DNA from: an uncultured beta proteobacterium
GTDB taxonomy: Bacteria > Pseudomonadota > Gammaproteobacteria > Burkholderiales > Burkholderiaceae
Direction: 5' to 3'
Length of the DNA stretch: 64,000 nucleotides
Assembly: GCA_903821995.1 (NCBI GenBank)
Contig: CAIJNI010000075.1
Span: 21,218-85,217 of the forward strand
Of this stretch, positions 55,016 through 63,860 are shown piece by piece. Each line of letters starts with the position of its first letter. Within the stretch, counting starts at the first letter, position 1. The notes beneath the pieces are model-generated. The model did not search any database, had not been told where the DNA came from, and saw only the letters and a list, made by a program, of their open reading frames with translations. A program made the position numbers and the translations under genes.

Positions 55016-56149
55016 ATGAGACTTGGTTATTTCACGATGCCCTTGCATCCGCTTCACCGTAATGAGACTGAAACGCTCCATGAGGACCGAGAAACCATAA
55101 TATTTGCAGATGAGGTTGGATTTTATGACGCTTTTATTGGCGAACATTTAACGGATAAAGCAGAAAATGTCACTAATAGCATGATATTTTTGTCTTCTTT
55201 AATTTTTCAAACAAAAAATATCAAACTAGGGACAGGTACTTCAAATCTGTCACATATGCACCCTACTTTGATAGCTTCCCATGCAGCGATGTTTGATCAC
55301 CTGGCAAAAGGTCGTTTTATTTTTGGCGTAAGTCCTGGAGCCCTAACATCTGATGCTGAAGCACTTGGAATGATCTCAGAAGATCGCAATAAACTGTTTG
55401 CTGAAGCCATCGACGTCATCTTGGCCATTTGGACGGGTGAAGCCCCTTACAATATCGAATTTCCAAATAACCGCTTTAAAGTCACAACACAAGAAAGTGC
55501 TGTTTTAGAAATTGGTCGTGGCATCCTGATGAAACCCTATCAAAAACCCTATCCAGAAATTGTGGGTACAGTAGTCGCGCCATTTTCTAAAGGTGTGATT
55601 GCTATGGGTCAACGTGATTTCCACCCCATGTCAGCGAATTTTTTAATGAACCATTGGTTGCCTAGTCATTGGAAAAACTATGCTGAAGGTAAAGCCTCTG
55701 TTGGGGTCGTTGCAAATCCTACAGAATGGCGAGTCGCCAGGACCGTGTTTGTTGCTGATGACGCTAAAGTAGCAAAAGCCTATGGCAAAAGAGACGAACA
55801 AAGCCCCTATCGCTACTATTACAAACAAATGTATACCAAAATGAAAATCTCTAACCGCCATGTGATTTTTAAAAAGGATAAGGATGAAGACGATAGTCTC
55901 ATTACCCTGGATCGTATCGTTGATGATCTAGTCATTGCGGGTACAGTGAATGAGGTTGTAGACCAAATTTTGGCGCTTCGTGAACAAGTCGGCGATATTG
56001 GTGAAATTGTCTATGCTGGAATGGACTTAGTCGATCTAAAATTAGGCCGTCGCTCCATGGAACTCATGGCACATGAGGTCATGCCTCGTGTGAATGAAGC
56101 TTTAGGACTTGGCTACAAAACGAATGCCGATAGAGCACTCGTAGCCTAA
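55016..56149 (+). CDS. LLM class flavin-dependent oxidoreductase
   Basis: The 377-residue protein is a luciferase-like monooxygenase of the limonene/alkanal type that uses reduced FMN supplied by a reductase. Blocks are 'RLGYFTMPLHPLHRNETETL', 'GFYDAFIGEHLTDKAE', 'LGTGTSNLSHMHPTLIASHA' and 'GRFIFGVSPGALTSDAEALG', with Phe/Tyr for FMN contact. It may act with a separate flavin reductase, which I do not see in the window. It diverges from the GMC gene. A hairpin follows the stop. Confidence 0.92.
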   Translation: MRLGYFTMPLHPLHRNETETLHEDRETIIFADEVGFYDAFIGEHLTDKAENVTNSMIFLSSLIFQTKNIKLGTGTSNLSHMHPTLIASHAAMFDHLAKGRFIFGVSPGALTSDAEALGMISEDRNKLFAEAIDVILAIWTGEAPYNIEFPNNRFKVTTQESAVLEIGRGILMKPYQKPYPEIVGTVVAPFSKGVIAMGQRDFHPMSANFLMNHWLPSHWKNYAEGKASVGVVANPTEWRVARTVFVADDAKVAKAYGKRDEQSPYRYYYKQMYTKMKISNRHVIFKKDKDEDDSLITLDRIVDDLVIAGTVNEVVDQILALREQVGDIGEIVYAGMDLVDLKLGRRSMELMAHEVMPRVNEALGLGYKTNADRALVA

Positions 56150-56163
56150 AAATTGTTAGTAGG

Positions 56164-56197
56164 TTTGTAGTGAATCATTCTTATGATTCACTACAAA
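56164..56197. terminator. Likely bidirectional terminator hairpin
   Basis: A perfect 14-bp inverted repeat (TTTGTAGTGAATCA and its complement) with a six-base loop lies between the convergent LLM and cupin genes. Its position suits termination of both transcripts. T-runs next to it are weak, so the function is likely but not certain. Confidence 0.6.
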
Positions 56198-56216
56198 ATT
56201 TAACTTACTCATAAAA

Positions 56217-56684
56217 TTAGTAATGCGATTTAAAGCTAATCGCCTCACGATAATGTAAGTCTTCTAAATCGATATATGAACGCTTAGTTTCTTTATCAAC
56301 CGTATATTGAATCTTCCGATTCGTTTCATTAGTCGCACGAATATCTAATATTTCTAAGTGCTCTTTAACTTCCCACTCATGTGCTCCAGCAATACCTGGA
56401 GGTGCATAAATCATCGAACCAGGCCCAACGTCAAATTCTTTTCCAGAAAAATCACGAACCGTCGCATGACCTGCAATCACGTAGTAACAAGCTTCAATAG
56501 GATGCCAATGTAACTGCTCATAAGTACCAGGTGCATAGGTTGCACGACCTAATCGAACACGATCAGTTTCATTCACCCCCGGCCAACCCACAAGGCGTTG
56601 ATACGTCTGACCATCTGTAACCCCCCTTTTACCGGGGTAGTCTTTTTCATGCAACACCTGCAAGGTTGACTTCACTTCACTCAT
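56217..56684 (-). CDS. Cupin domain protein
   Basis: The 155-residue single-cupin protein has metal-type motif 1 'LHWHPIEACYYVIAGHATV' (H-x-H, then Glu) and motif 2 'GPGSMIYAPPGIAGAHEW' with a His. It could be a dioxygenase, isomerase or binding protein. It is the last gene of a likely minus-strand set with the PanE-like gene and the SDR. Function is open; a role in the catabolic set is inferred from its neighbours. Confidence 0.85.
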   Translation of the reverse strand: MSEVKSTLQVLHEKDYPGKRGVTDGQTYQRLVGWPGVNETDRVRLGRATYAPGTYEQLHWHPIEACYYVIAGHATVRDFSGKEFDVGPGSMIYAPPGIAGAHEWEVKEHLEILDIRATNETNRKIQYTVDKETKRSYIDLEDLHYREAISFKSHY

Positions 56685-56734
56685 TATTTTCTCCTTATTG
56701 ATTCGCTTTGTTATCTATGTCATTAGTTAATTTA

Positions 56735-57526
56735 TTAATACATCATCATGCCAGCATTCACCATGATATTCACTCCCGTAATACTTGCTGCTGGCTTAGA
56801 AGCCAAGAATAAAACAGTCTCAGCAGTTTCTTCTGGAGTAGGAAGTCTGCCTAAAGGATTGTTTTTGGCAATTGCATTTAAGCCTTCCACACCTCTAAGT
56901 TCAGAAACTCTTTCTGTAGCTGTAGTTCCTGGAGAAACCGTATTTACAGTAATACCGTGAGGACCCAAATCTTTTGCAAGGTGCTTAGAAAAACCGATAA
57001 GTCCGGCTTTAGCAGTGCCGTAAATAAGAGAAGATGCCCCATAAGGATTAGGTCCCATACCAACTTGTGATCCTATATTAATAATCCTACCGTGATGTTT
57101 TTCTATCATAAAAGGAGAAACCGCCTTTGCACACAAAAAAGCAGATTTTAAATTGAGCAGCATCATATCATCCCACTCTTGCTCTGCAATATCAACAATA
57201 GAGGCGGTTTTACTGTATCCCCCAACTCCATTAACGAGAATATCAATTTGCCCAAAGTGTGCCATTGTTTCTTGAATTAAATGATCGATCTCTTTTGGCT
57301 TTGTTACATCAGTTGGAATTGCCAAAACATTTCCGCCAGATGACCTTATCGCATCTCGAACCACATTCAATGTTGCCTCATTTCGACTTGCAATCACAAG
57401 CTTGGCACCTTCACGGGAAAATACTTTGGCAATTGCAGCAGATATACCTGAACTTGCTCCAGTCACAATCGCGACCTGCCCTTGCAATCTTCCCAAATCA
57501 CCTAATTGAGTTGTAGAACTCTGCAT
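56735..57526 (-). CDS. SDR family oxidoreductase (FabG-like)
   Basis: The 263-residue protein is a classical short-chain dehydrogenase: NAD(P) motif 'VAIVTGASSGISAAIAKVFS', 'ILVNGVGGYSKTASIVD', catalytic Ser in 'INIGSQVGMG' and 'YGTAKAGLIGFSKHLAKDLG' with Tyr-x-x-x-Lys, all intact, and C-terminal 'TGVNIMVNAGMMMY'. It lies 44 bases downstream of the PanE-like gene. Substrate unknown. Confidence 0.92.
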   Translation of the reverse strand: MQSSTTQLGDLGRLQGQVAIVTGASSGISAAIAKVFSREGAKLVIASRNEATLNVVRDAIRSSGGNVLAIPTDVTKPKEIDHLIQETMAHFGQIDILVNGVGGYSKTASIVDIAEQEWDDMMLLNLKSAFLCAKAVSPFMIEKHHGRIINIGSQVGMGPNPYGASSLIYGTAKAGLIGFSKHLAKDLGPHGITVNTVSPGTTATERVSELRGVEGLNAIAKNNPLGRLPTPEETAETVLFLASKPAASITGVNIMVNAGMMMY

Positions 57527-57570
57527 ATTATTCTTGTCTCTATTATTTTTAAATACAATCCGTTTTTTCT

Positions 57571-58524
57571 TTACTTCTCTTCAGATTTTTTAAGTTGCAA
57601 CATTTTAATCAGCGTCGTGACGGTCTGTAAGCAAGGCGTCACCACACCAACTCTTTTGGCTGCAGCTAAGGTGTTGTCTAAAATAACGGTTACTTCCATA
57701 GGGTCACCTCTTTCCCAATCTAAAGCCATACTTGTTTTGTAGGGTGGCGCTTTTTTAGTCGAGCTAATATAGGTATCTATTAATCCCTCCGGCACCGGAT
57801 TACCCGTTGCACTTGCGACAAGCGCTACTTCGCGCATCAAGTCTCGAATCAATTGTTCACCGCTAGGCGCATTTAACATCTTTATCGTATCAATTGGACC
57901 ACCTAATACCGAAACAGGATTAAAGGGTGCATTCCATAAGCATTTTTGCCATCTCGCTGATACAACATTTTCAGTCAATGGCGCACCTACCTGACTTGAT
58001 ATCAACATTGAAGAAAATTGTTTGCATTTGTTACTCACCCCTTGTGGAAAGTTGCCCATCGTCAGCGCATCAAAAGCATAGTGAATAATGACCCCAGGAG
58101 CAATGCGACTCACTTGAATAAACGCTAAACAACTAATGAGCTCATTATCAGGAAAGGCCTGTGCAATCTCATCTTCAATTTCCACGCCGTTCTCAATCAG
58201 TACAATCACAGTCTGAGGCCCAACAGCTGATCTCATTAAACTCACGCGGTCTAAACCATCAATCACTTTTAAGGTGACAACGAGATAGTCTGGGCACCCC
58301 CCTTGATATTGTTCAACGGAAGATAATACTTGCGCAGGACGAAACACTTTATCTCCCCTTTGCTGACTATTCAGAGCGTAACCATTCGCCTTAACAATGT
58401 CATATTCTGATCTGACAACAACAGACACCTCTGCACCCGCTTCTGCCAAAGCTAATCCATAAAAAGCTCCAATTGCACCAGCACCTAAAATCAAGATTCG
58501 TGGGGATTTTTGAGTTTCTGTCAT
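57571..58524 (-). CDS. Ketopantoate reductase family protein (PanE/ApbA-like)
   Basis: The 317-residue NADPH-dependent reductase has the dinucleotide motif 'ILILGAGAIGAFYGLALAEA', 'LVVTLKVIDGLDRVS', 'ENGVEIEDEIAQAFPDNELI' and the C-terminal 'RWQKCLWNAPFNPVSVLGG' with the conserved Lys and Asn. Family members reduce 2-oxo acids; many catabolic paralogues exist, so 2-dehydropantoate is only one possibility. It starts a minus-strand set (PanE-like, SDR, cupin) and diverges from the class II aldolase gene. Confidence 0.88.
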   Translation of the reverse strand: MTETQKSPRILILGAGAIGAFYGLALAEAGAEVSVVVRSEYDIVKANGYALNSQQRGDKVFRPAQVLSSVEQYQGGCPDYLVVTLKVIDGLDRVSLMRSAVGPQTVIVLIENGVEIEDEIAQAFPDNELISCLAFIQVSRIAPGVIIHYAFDALTMGNFPQGVSNKCKQFSSMLISSQVGAPLTENVVSARWQKCLWNAPFNPVSVLGGPIDTIKMLNAPSGEQLIRDLMREVALVASATGNPVPEGLIDTYISSTKKAPPYKTSMALDWERGDPMEVTVILDNTLAAAKRVGVVTPCLQTVTTLIKMLQLKKSEEK

Positions 58525-58640
58525 GATTTTTTAAATATTTTTATTGAATGCCCATTGTATTATCTCTATAGCCAGTTGAGATAAAAACACCTATTTTCCT
58601 AAAACTTGATATGATTTACGAATAAGTACTATAAAAGGAG

Positions 58641-59483
58641 ATGTCTATGAACGCCCCTCAAGCTGTCCTTCAAAAATCAGGGATGGAAGCATGTCAAGAC
58701 CACGTTGGCACTAACCCAGGACCAAGTCTTCCTCAACCACCTACATTTGACAACCCCGTAGATGCTCGCCTTCATTTAAAGCAGCGTCTTGCTGGCGCCT
58801 TTCGCCTATTTTCTAAAATGGGCTTTGATGAAGGTGTTGCTGGTCACATCACCGCACGGGATCCTGAATTCCCAGATACGTTTTGGGTCAATCCTTTTGG
58901 TGTGCATTTTAGTCAGATTACAGTCTCTAATTTAATTCGAGTCGATCATCACGGCAATGTGATCGAAGGCAGTCAGCCTGTTAATGCAGCCGCATTTGCG
59001 ATTCATTCCCAAATCCATATGGAAAGACCCGATGTGATCGCTGCAGCACATACCCATTCTCCTTACGGAAGAGCTTGGTCTACTATTGGACGTCCTCTTG
59101 GCATCATTACTCAGGATTCCTGCGCCTTTTATAAAGACCATGCTGTTTATGATGATTTTGGTGGAGTAGTTGTGGAACTCGATGAAGGAAAACGCGTCGC
59201 TAAAGCATTAGGTCCTATGAAAGCTGCTATTTTGCAAAATCACGGCCTCTTAACTGTAGGCGACACAGTTGACGCTGCGGCTTGGTGGTACATCGCTATG
59301 GAGCGTTGCTGCCAAGTTCAACTGCTCGCAGAAGCAGCGGCGAAAGATAAAGACTTAATTACCATCAGCGACGCTGCAGCTACGCAAGCCTACTCTATAG
59401 TTGGCTCAGCATTTGCAGGGTGGTTTCAATTCCAACCACTCTATGCACGTATCCTTAAAGAACAACCAGACTTTTTAAACTAA
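58641..59483 (+). CDS. Class II aldolase/adducin family protein
   Basis: The 280-residue protein has the zinc-binding set of the family: 'GVAGHITARDPEFPDTFWVN', His-x-His in 'AAHTHSPYGRAWSTIG', a distal His in 'AILQNHGLLTVGDTVDAAAW' and Glu in the helix after. Members are L-fuculose-phosphate aldolase-like or decarboxylases; this long-chain branch has no established reaction. The start has a strong AAAAGGAGATGTCT. It diverges from the PanE-like gene and may be regulated with it. Confidence 0.88.
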   Translation: MSMNAPQAVLQKSGMEACQDHVGTNPGPSLPQPPTFDNPVDARLHLKQRLAGAFRLFSKMGFDEGVAGHITARDPEFPDTFWVNPFGVHFSQITVSNLIRVDHHGNVIEGSQPVNAAAFAIHSQIHMERPDVIAAAHTHSPYGRAWSTIGRPLGIITQDSCAFYKDHAVYDDFGGVVVELDEGKRVAKALGPMKAAILQNHGLLTVGDTVDAAAWWYIAMERCCQVQLLAEAAAKDKDLITISDAAATQAYSIVGSAFAGWFQFQPLYARILKEQPDFLN

Positions 59484-59504
59484 GCTTCTGCTCTTGTTAG
59501 GCGC

Positions 59505-61445
59505 CTAGATTTCAATCTTGGCACCTAACTCAACCACTCGATTAGTTGGTATTTGAAAGAAATCTGAAGGTTTGGCTGCATTTTGATACATCCAAGCAAA
59601 TAACTTTTCACGCCAAATTGCCATCCCAGGGATATCTGATGGAATTACAGTATCTCTTGCTAAAAAGAATGATGTATCCATCAAATCACAATGAATTTGA
59701 AATTGAACATCAAGCATGTTTAAAATTTCAATAACGTCAGCAGTCTCTTTAAATCCGTACATGGCCCTGACAAGGAACATGTTTCCTCCCATATCTTTAA
59801 TGGTGAGGCGCTCAGCATCTTCAACGTAAGGAACGTCCCACACGCTAATCTTTAAGAAGATGACTCGTTCATGTAACACTCGATTATGTTTTAAGTTATG
59901 CAACATCGCTACTGGAACATAGTCCACGTGAGCAGTCAAAAACACGGCAGTGCCCTCTACACGGTGTGGAGGATGCGCTACCAATGAAGCTACAAAGCTT
60001 TCTAGCGGAATACCCTCAGCAATTGCTTTTTTTCTTAAGATCATTCGACCTTGATACCAAGTCATCAGCAATAAGAAACTAAACGCACCAATCAGCAATG
60101 GGAACCAGCCTCCTTCAGCAACTTTTAATAAATTAGCTGCCAGGAAAGCAAAGTCAACTACTAAAAATGCGCCGATCACCAGAAAGATAAAAAGTGGGTT
60201 CCATTTCCAAACAACACTCATCACAATTGCAGCCAAAATCGTGGTAATTACCATCGTTGTTGTAACCGCAATACCGTATGCAGCTGCAAGATTAGCTGAG
60301 CTTTTAAATGCAATTACTACTGCAATCACAACAAGTAATAAAAACCAGTTGATCAATGGGACATAAATCTGTCCGACTTCTTTATCAGAGGTATAGGTAA
60401 TATGCATCCTTGGAACAAAGCCTAACAAGATCGCCTGACTCGTCATGGAGTAAGCCCCTGAAATCACCGCCTGCGATGCTATTACAGTGGCTAAGGTAGC
60501 AAAAACAACCAAGGTCAAAGTAAAGTTTTCTGGCACCATCAAAAAGAAAGGGTTTTCAATCGCACTAGGATTGTTTAAAAGCATAGCCCCTTGGCCAAAA
60601 TAGTTAAGAAGCAAGCAAGGCATGGTAATAAAGAACCAAGCATAACGAATTGGCTTAATACCAAAATGTCCCATATCAGCATATAAAGCTTCAGCACCAG
60701 TGAGCACTAAAAACACTGCCCCTAAAACAATAAATGCATGTAAAGAATGTAGTTGTAAAAAACGGACTGCGTGCATCGGATTAACTGCCTCCAGTATTTG
60801 CGGATTTAAAAGAATATTGTGCCCTCCCATCAGAGCCAACATCAAAAACCATAAGACCATGATTGGGCCAAATAAAGTGCCAACAACTGAAGTTCCCTTG
60901 CGTTGCAATATAAAGAGCGCTACCAAAATAACTAGCGTAATTGGAATTACGTATTTAGTAAAATCTTTAGAGACAACCTCAATCCCCTCAACAGCTGATA
61001 AAACTGAAATAGCAGGAGTGATGACTGCATCACCATAAAACATACAAGCACCAAAAACACCGAGCATGATGATAATCATTGCTCTCTTAGATCCACTAGG
61101 AACAGTCCTTAAAGCAAGCGCCATGAGAGCTAGTATTCCACCCTCACCATTATTATTTGCACGCATCACAAAAAGCACATATTTTAAAGAGACCACAATT
61201 AAAAATGCCCAAAAAACCATGGAAATTACACCAAATACAGCCTCAGCAGAAAACGGGATGCCATGCTCTGGGCTAAAACATTCTTTTAATGCATACAAAG
61301 GACTGGTTCCAATGTCGCCAAAAACGACCCCAATGGCAGCTAAGGTAAGCCTACTTAAATTACCTTTGGCGTCGTGGGCATGTGGATGAATATTAATAGG
61401 TCGCAGAATCTTTGATTCTGAATATTCCGGATTGCTCAACGACAT
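59505..61445 (-). CDS. kup: Low-affinity potassium transporter Kup
   Basis: Kup is a K+/H+ symporter of the KUP/HAK/KT family. The 646-residue protein has 12 membrane segments after an N-terminal tail, with '[20 protein letters not shown]', '[20 protein letters not shown]', '[20 protein letters not shown]' and '[20 protein letters not shown]' as family landmarks, and a long cytoplasmic C-terminus. It starts 38 bases after the MBL-fold gene on the same strand. Confidence 0.95.
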   Translation of the reverse strand: MSLSNPEYSESKILRPINIHPHAHDAKGNLSRLTLAAIGVVFGDIGTSPLYALKECFSPEHGIPFSAEAVFGVISMVFWAFLIVVSLKYVLFVMRANNNGEGGILALMALALRTVPSGSKRAMIIIMLGVFGACMFYGDAVITPAISVLSAVEGIEVVSKDFTKYVIPITLVILVALFILQRKGTSVVGTLFGPIMVLWFLMLALMGGHNILLNPQILEAVNPMHAVRFLQLHSLHAFIVLGAVFLVLTGAEALYADMGHFGIKPIRYAWFFITMPCLLLNYFGQGAMLLNNPSAIENPFFLMVPENFTLTLVVFATLATVIASQAVISGAYSMTSQAILLGFVPRMHITYTSDKEVGQIYVPLINWFLLLVVIAVVIAFKSSANLAAAYGIAVTTTMVITTILAAIVMSVVWKWNPLFIFLVIGAFLVVDFAFLAANLLKVAEGGWFPLLIGAFSFLLLMTWYQGRMILRKKAIAEGIPLESFVASLVAHPPHRVEGTAVFLTAHVDYVPVAMLHNLKHNRVLHERVIFLKISVWDVPYVEDAERLTIKDMGGNMFLVRAMYGFKETADVIEILNMLDVQFQIHCDLMDTSFFLARDTVIPSDIPGMAIWREKLFAWMYQNAAKPSDFFQIPTNRVVELGAKIEI

Positions 61446-61483
61446 AAAATTCCTAAAATGACTATGAGTTTGCTATTTTAGAC

Positions 61484-62476
61484 CTATCCGTTTGACTTGG
61501 ATACTTGTCCAAGCCAAATATCCATTCCCTGTGCATTGAGGTCAACGTCTAAAGCGAGTAACTCACTGATTTGAGAGTCAGACAATTGACACCCGTGATC
61601 TCTAAGTTCTTGAGTATAAAGGTTTAATAGCCCTTCTTTTAATTGTAAAAAGCGATTCTGGCTAGACTTAAGTGCTTGGCCTAATTCTTCAACCAAAGTG
61701 AGCATTTTCAAATATCTTTCGCATAAGACAGGAACATCCATCACTTTTCCAAAATGCGTTAAATACAAAGCCTCTGGATTAAGAGCCATGAGTTGCTTAA
61801 TCGTTATCCTTAGAGTTTTGGGGTCAAATTGAGTCGGTGGCGTAGTTGGAAATATGAATTCACCCGCCACAGTATCAAGCTCTCGATAGGACAATCCAAA
61901 AGTATCCCCCGTAAAGATCCCACTACTCATTGCGTCCCATATACAAATATGATGCTTTGCATGTCCAGGAGTATCTAAGCACAACAACATCCTGCCACAA
62001 AGATCAACCATGACATCATCTTCAATCGCAATAATCCTTTCTATGGGAATCGGAATGAGTTGACCGTATTCTGCTTGTGCCACTGCTTCACCGTAAACCT
62101 CCACAACTCCAGCCATCAGAATGCTAGGATCAACCATGTGTCTTACCCCGCGCGGATGCACAATTAATTGCGCTTGTGGGCATAGCTGCATGAGCCATCC
62201 TGCTCCGCCAGCATGATCTAAATGCACATGCGTCAGAATAATAAAATCAACTTGTTCAGGAGAGCAACCTAAATCCTCAAGCGTTCCCATGACCCTTGGT
62301 ACCGAGTTATTGGTTCCAGAGTCAATAATAGCCACATGGTATTGCGAGGGGGAACGCATCAGGACCACATAACACGATTCAGACTGGGGACGTATCATCC
62401 CTGTATCAATCACATAAATACCAAACCCAACATGTTTGGCGAATCGTAATTCAGGCGTAGGAAATTGAGTCATCAC
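61484..62476 (-). CDS. MBL-fold metallo-hydrolase
   Basis: The 330-residue protein has the zinc motif H-x-H-x-D-H in 'FIILTHVHLDHAGGAGWLMQ', then 'LLCLDTPGHAKHHICIWDAM' and 'GIFTGDTFGLSYRELD', with further metal His in 'ALYLTHFGKVMD'. It is of the glyoxalase II-like/RNase Z-unlike branch that often handles thioesters or acts as a phosphodiesterase; function is unknown. Start options are GTG at 62476 and ATG at 62473 with no clear Shine-Dalgarno site. It may share a transcript with kup. Confidence 0.9.
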   Translation of the reverse strand: MMTQFPTPELRFAKHVGFGIYVIDTGMIRPQSESCYVVLMRSPSQYHVAIIDSGTNNSVPRVMGTLEDLGCSPEQVDFIILTHVHLDHAGGAGWLMQLCPQAQLIVHPRGVRHMVDPSILMAGVVEVYGEAVAQAEYGQLIPIPIERIIAIEDDVMVDLCGRMLLCLDTPGHAKHHICIWDAMSSGIFTGDTFGLSYRELDTVAGEFIFPTTPPTQFDPKTLRITIKQLMALNPEALYLTHFGKVMDVPVLCERYLKMLTLVEELGQALKSSQNRFLQLKEGLLNLYTQELRDHGCQLSDSQISELLALDVDLNAQGMDIWLGQVSKSNG

Positions 62477-62544
62477 ATCATTATCTATTTAAAATTTTAG
62501 TATCAAATATTTTGCTTATTTCGTTCTAATCTTATACTAGTGCA

Positions 62545-63414
62545 ATGAAAACATCTTTAGAACATTTATTGAAAAAACTTGAGCTCGATGCATTTATCGA
62601 TTGGCAAGATTTTATTTTTCTAGGTATCGAGATTGTCATTATTCTAATCATTGCATGGTCTGTTTCAAGAACCATTAAAGCAATTATTTCAAGAGTCACT
62701 TCTCATATGCAAGAAAACTCATCTGGAGATGAGATAAAACGTATTAATACAATATCACGCGTTCTTGGTTACATCACTTCAGTCATTGTGGTGACCCTGA
62801 CTATCATGACAGTTCTTAGTAGCTTTGGTGTCTCAGTCGCCCCACTTCTTGCTACAGCAGGAGTTGCAGGAGTTGCAGTTGGCTTTGGAGCGCAGAGTCT
62901 AGTGAAAGATTACTTTACCGGATTCGTTATGCTGATAGAAGACCAAATAAGGCAAGGAGATATCGTTGAAGTGGCTGGAAAAAATGGCACAGTAGAAGAA
63001 GTTACACTTCGATATGTTCGTCTACGTGATTATGAAGGCGCTGTCCACTATATTCCAAACAGTGCGATTAGTGTAGTCACGAATCGCACCCGCAGTTATG
63101 CCTATACGGTAATGGATATTCAGGTTGCCTATCATACCGATATCAAGGCAGTCTATACAATACTGAATCAAATTGCTAAGAAAATGTGTGAGGATACTTC
63201 GATGGCAGAAAAGATCTTAAGCGATCTTGAAATCGCAGGAGTAGATGCTTTTGCAGAATCAGCTATTTCAATCCGGTGCCGAATAAAAGTTGTTGCAGCC
63301 TATCAAATGGTAGTTAAAAGAGCTTTTTTAGAAGCAATCAAACTAGCCTTCGAAGAAAATCACATTGAAATCCCCTATCGACATCTTGTGATACAAAACT
63401 CCACAAAAGCCTAA
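62545..63414 (+). CDS. Small-conductance mechanosensitive channel (MscS family)
   Basis: MscS channels release ions under membrane tension. The 289-residue protein has three hydrophobic segments, with the pore-lining TM3 block 'ATAGVAGVAVGFGAQSLVKD', 'GDIVEVAGKNGTVEEVTLRY', the 'RLRDYEGAVHYIPNSAISVV' beta domain, and a C-terminal alpha/beta domain. The start ATG lacks a clear Shine-Dalgarno site. It is monocistronic, and the initiator tRNA gene with its own promoter follows. Confidence 0.92.
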   Translation: MKTSLEHLLKKLELDAFIDWQDFIFLGIEIVIILIIAWSVSRTIKAIISRVTSHMQENSSGDEIKRINTISRVLGYITSVIVVTLTIMTVLSSFGVSVAPLLATAGVAGVAVGFGAQSLVKDYFTGFVMLIEDQIRQGDIVEVAGKNGTVEEVTLRYVRLRDYEGAVHYIPNSAISVVTNRTRSYAYTVMDIQVAYHTDIKAVYTILNQIAKKMCEDTSMAEKILSDLEIAGVDAFAESAISIRCRIKVVAAYQMVVKRAFLEAIKLAFEENHIEIPYRHLVIQNSTKA

Positions 63415-63429
63415 GGGCATAGCTGATTA

Positions 63430-63458
63430 TTGCTATATCGTAGGTCTAATGCTACAAT
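63430..63458 (+). promoter_or_regulatory. Sigma-70-type promoter of the initiator tRNA
   Basis: TTGCTA at 63430-63435 and TACAAT at 63453-63458 are separated by 17 bases, 22 bases upstream of the tRNA. The -10 lies in the AATGCTA-CAA-TAGCATT dyad (63448-63464). Spacing and sequence fit a strong, growth-controlled tRNA promoter. Confidence 0.7.
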
Positions 63459-63480
63459 AGCATTCTTAGATGTAATCGGA

Positions 63481-63557
63481 CGCGGGGTGGAGCAGTCTGG
63501 CAGCTCGTCGGGCTCATAACCCGAAGGTCATAGGTTCAAATCCTATCCCCGCAACCA
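63481..63557 (+). tRNA. Initiator tRNA-fMet (anticodon CAT)
   Basis: The 77-base gene folds as a full cloverleaf with the encoded CCA end. The first base C does not pair with A72, which is the initiator hallmark recognised by formyltransferase. The anticodon stem is TCGGG-CTCATAA-CCCGA, giving the three G-C pairs that P-site binding needs. The T-arm reads GGTTCAAATCC. It is preceded by a promoter and followed by a terminator, so it is a single-gene unit and not in the metY-rimP-nusA position seen in some bacteria. Confidence 0.97.
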
Positions 63558-63564
63558 ATAGATA

Positions 63565-63603
63565 AAAGGCTTCCAAGGTAAATCACCTTCGAAGCTTTTT
63601 TCT
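63565..63603 (+). terminator. Rho-independent terminator after the tRNA
   Basis: A 15-bp stem (AAAGGCTTCCAAGGT paired with ACCTTCGAAGCTTTT, one mismatch and one G-T pair) with a five-base loop is followed by a T-rich tract. It lies eight bases after the CCA end. Confidence 0.85.
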
Positions 63604-63803
63604 ATTTTTTACATCATGTATTGGCTATGTATTGGTTTATAGCTAAATTTCTAGTAATGCATGGCATTTGATAGCCCCCCCCTCTCAACTCCCTTTGCAG
63701 AAAATTGTTAGCAAAATTGCTTTAGTTTCTATTCATTTGATTCAATACATTCTTTCTACTCTCTTAATATCTGCTTAATTATCAAGAATTCCTTTCTTTG
63801 GGT
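63604..63803. other. Non-coding strip between terminator and palindrome
   Basis: The roughly 200 bases hold no frame with a believable start and no RNA structure that I recognise. A run of eight C lies near 63677. It may be degraded sequence left by loss of neighbouring genes. Confidence 0.4.
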
Positions 63804-63858
63804 GTGGTACTGAAATTTAGGTCTGTTCATAAATGAACGGATGTCAATTTAGTGCCAC
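63804..63858. repeat. Long imperfect palindrome (about 55 bases)
   Basis: Arms 63804-63830 and 63833-63858 pair over about 26 positions around a two-base centre: perfect GTTCAT-AA-ATGAAC inside and GTGG/CCAC, ACT/AGT and AAATT/AATTT outside, with one bulge, three G-T pairs and two mismatches. The structure ends three bases before the broken ureD fragment. It could be a miniature mobile element, a repeat of a larger family, or the end of an old insertion. Confidence 0.6.
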
Positions 63859-63860
63859 AA

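Noticed and set aside
59498..59507. Perfect 10-base palindrome TAGGCGCCTA between the aldolase and kup stops
   Set aside because: Too short and without a T-tract; it overlaps the kup stop and could be chance.
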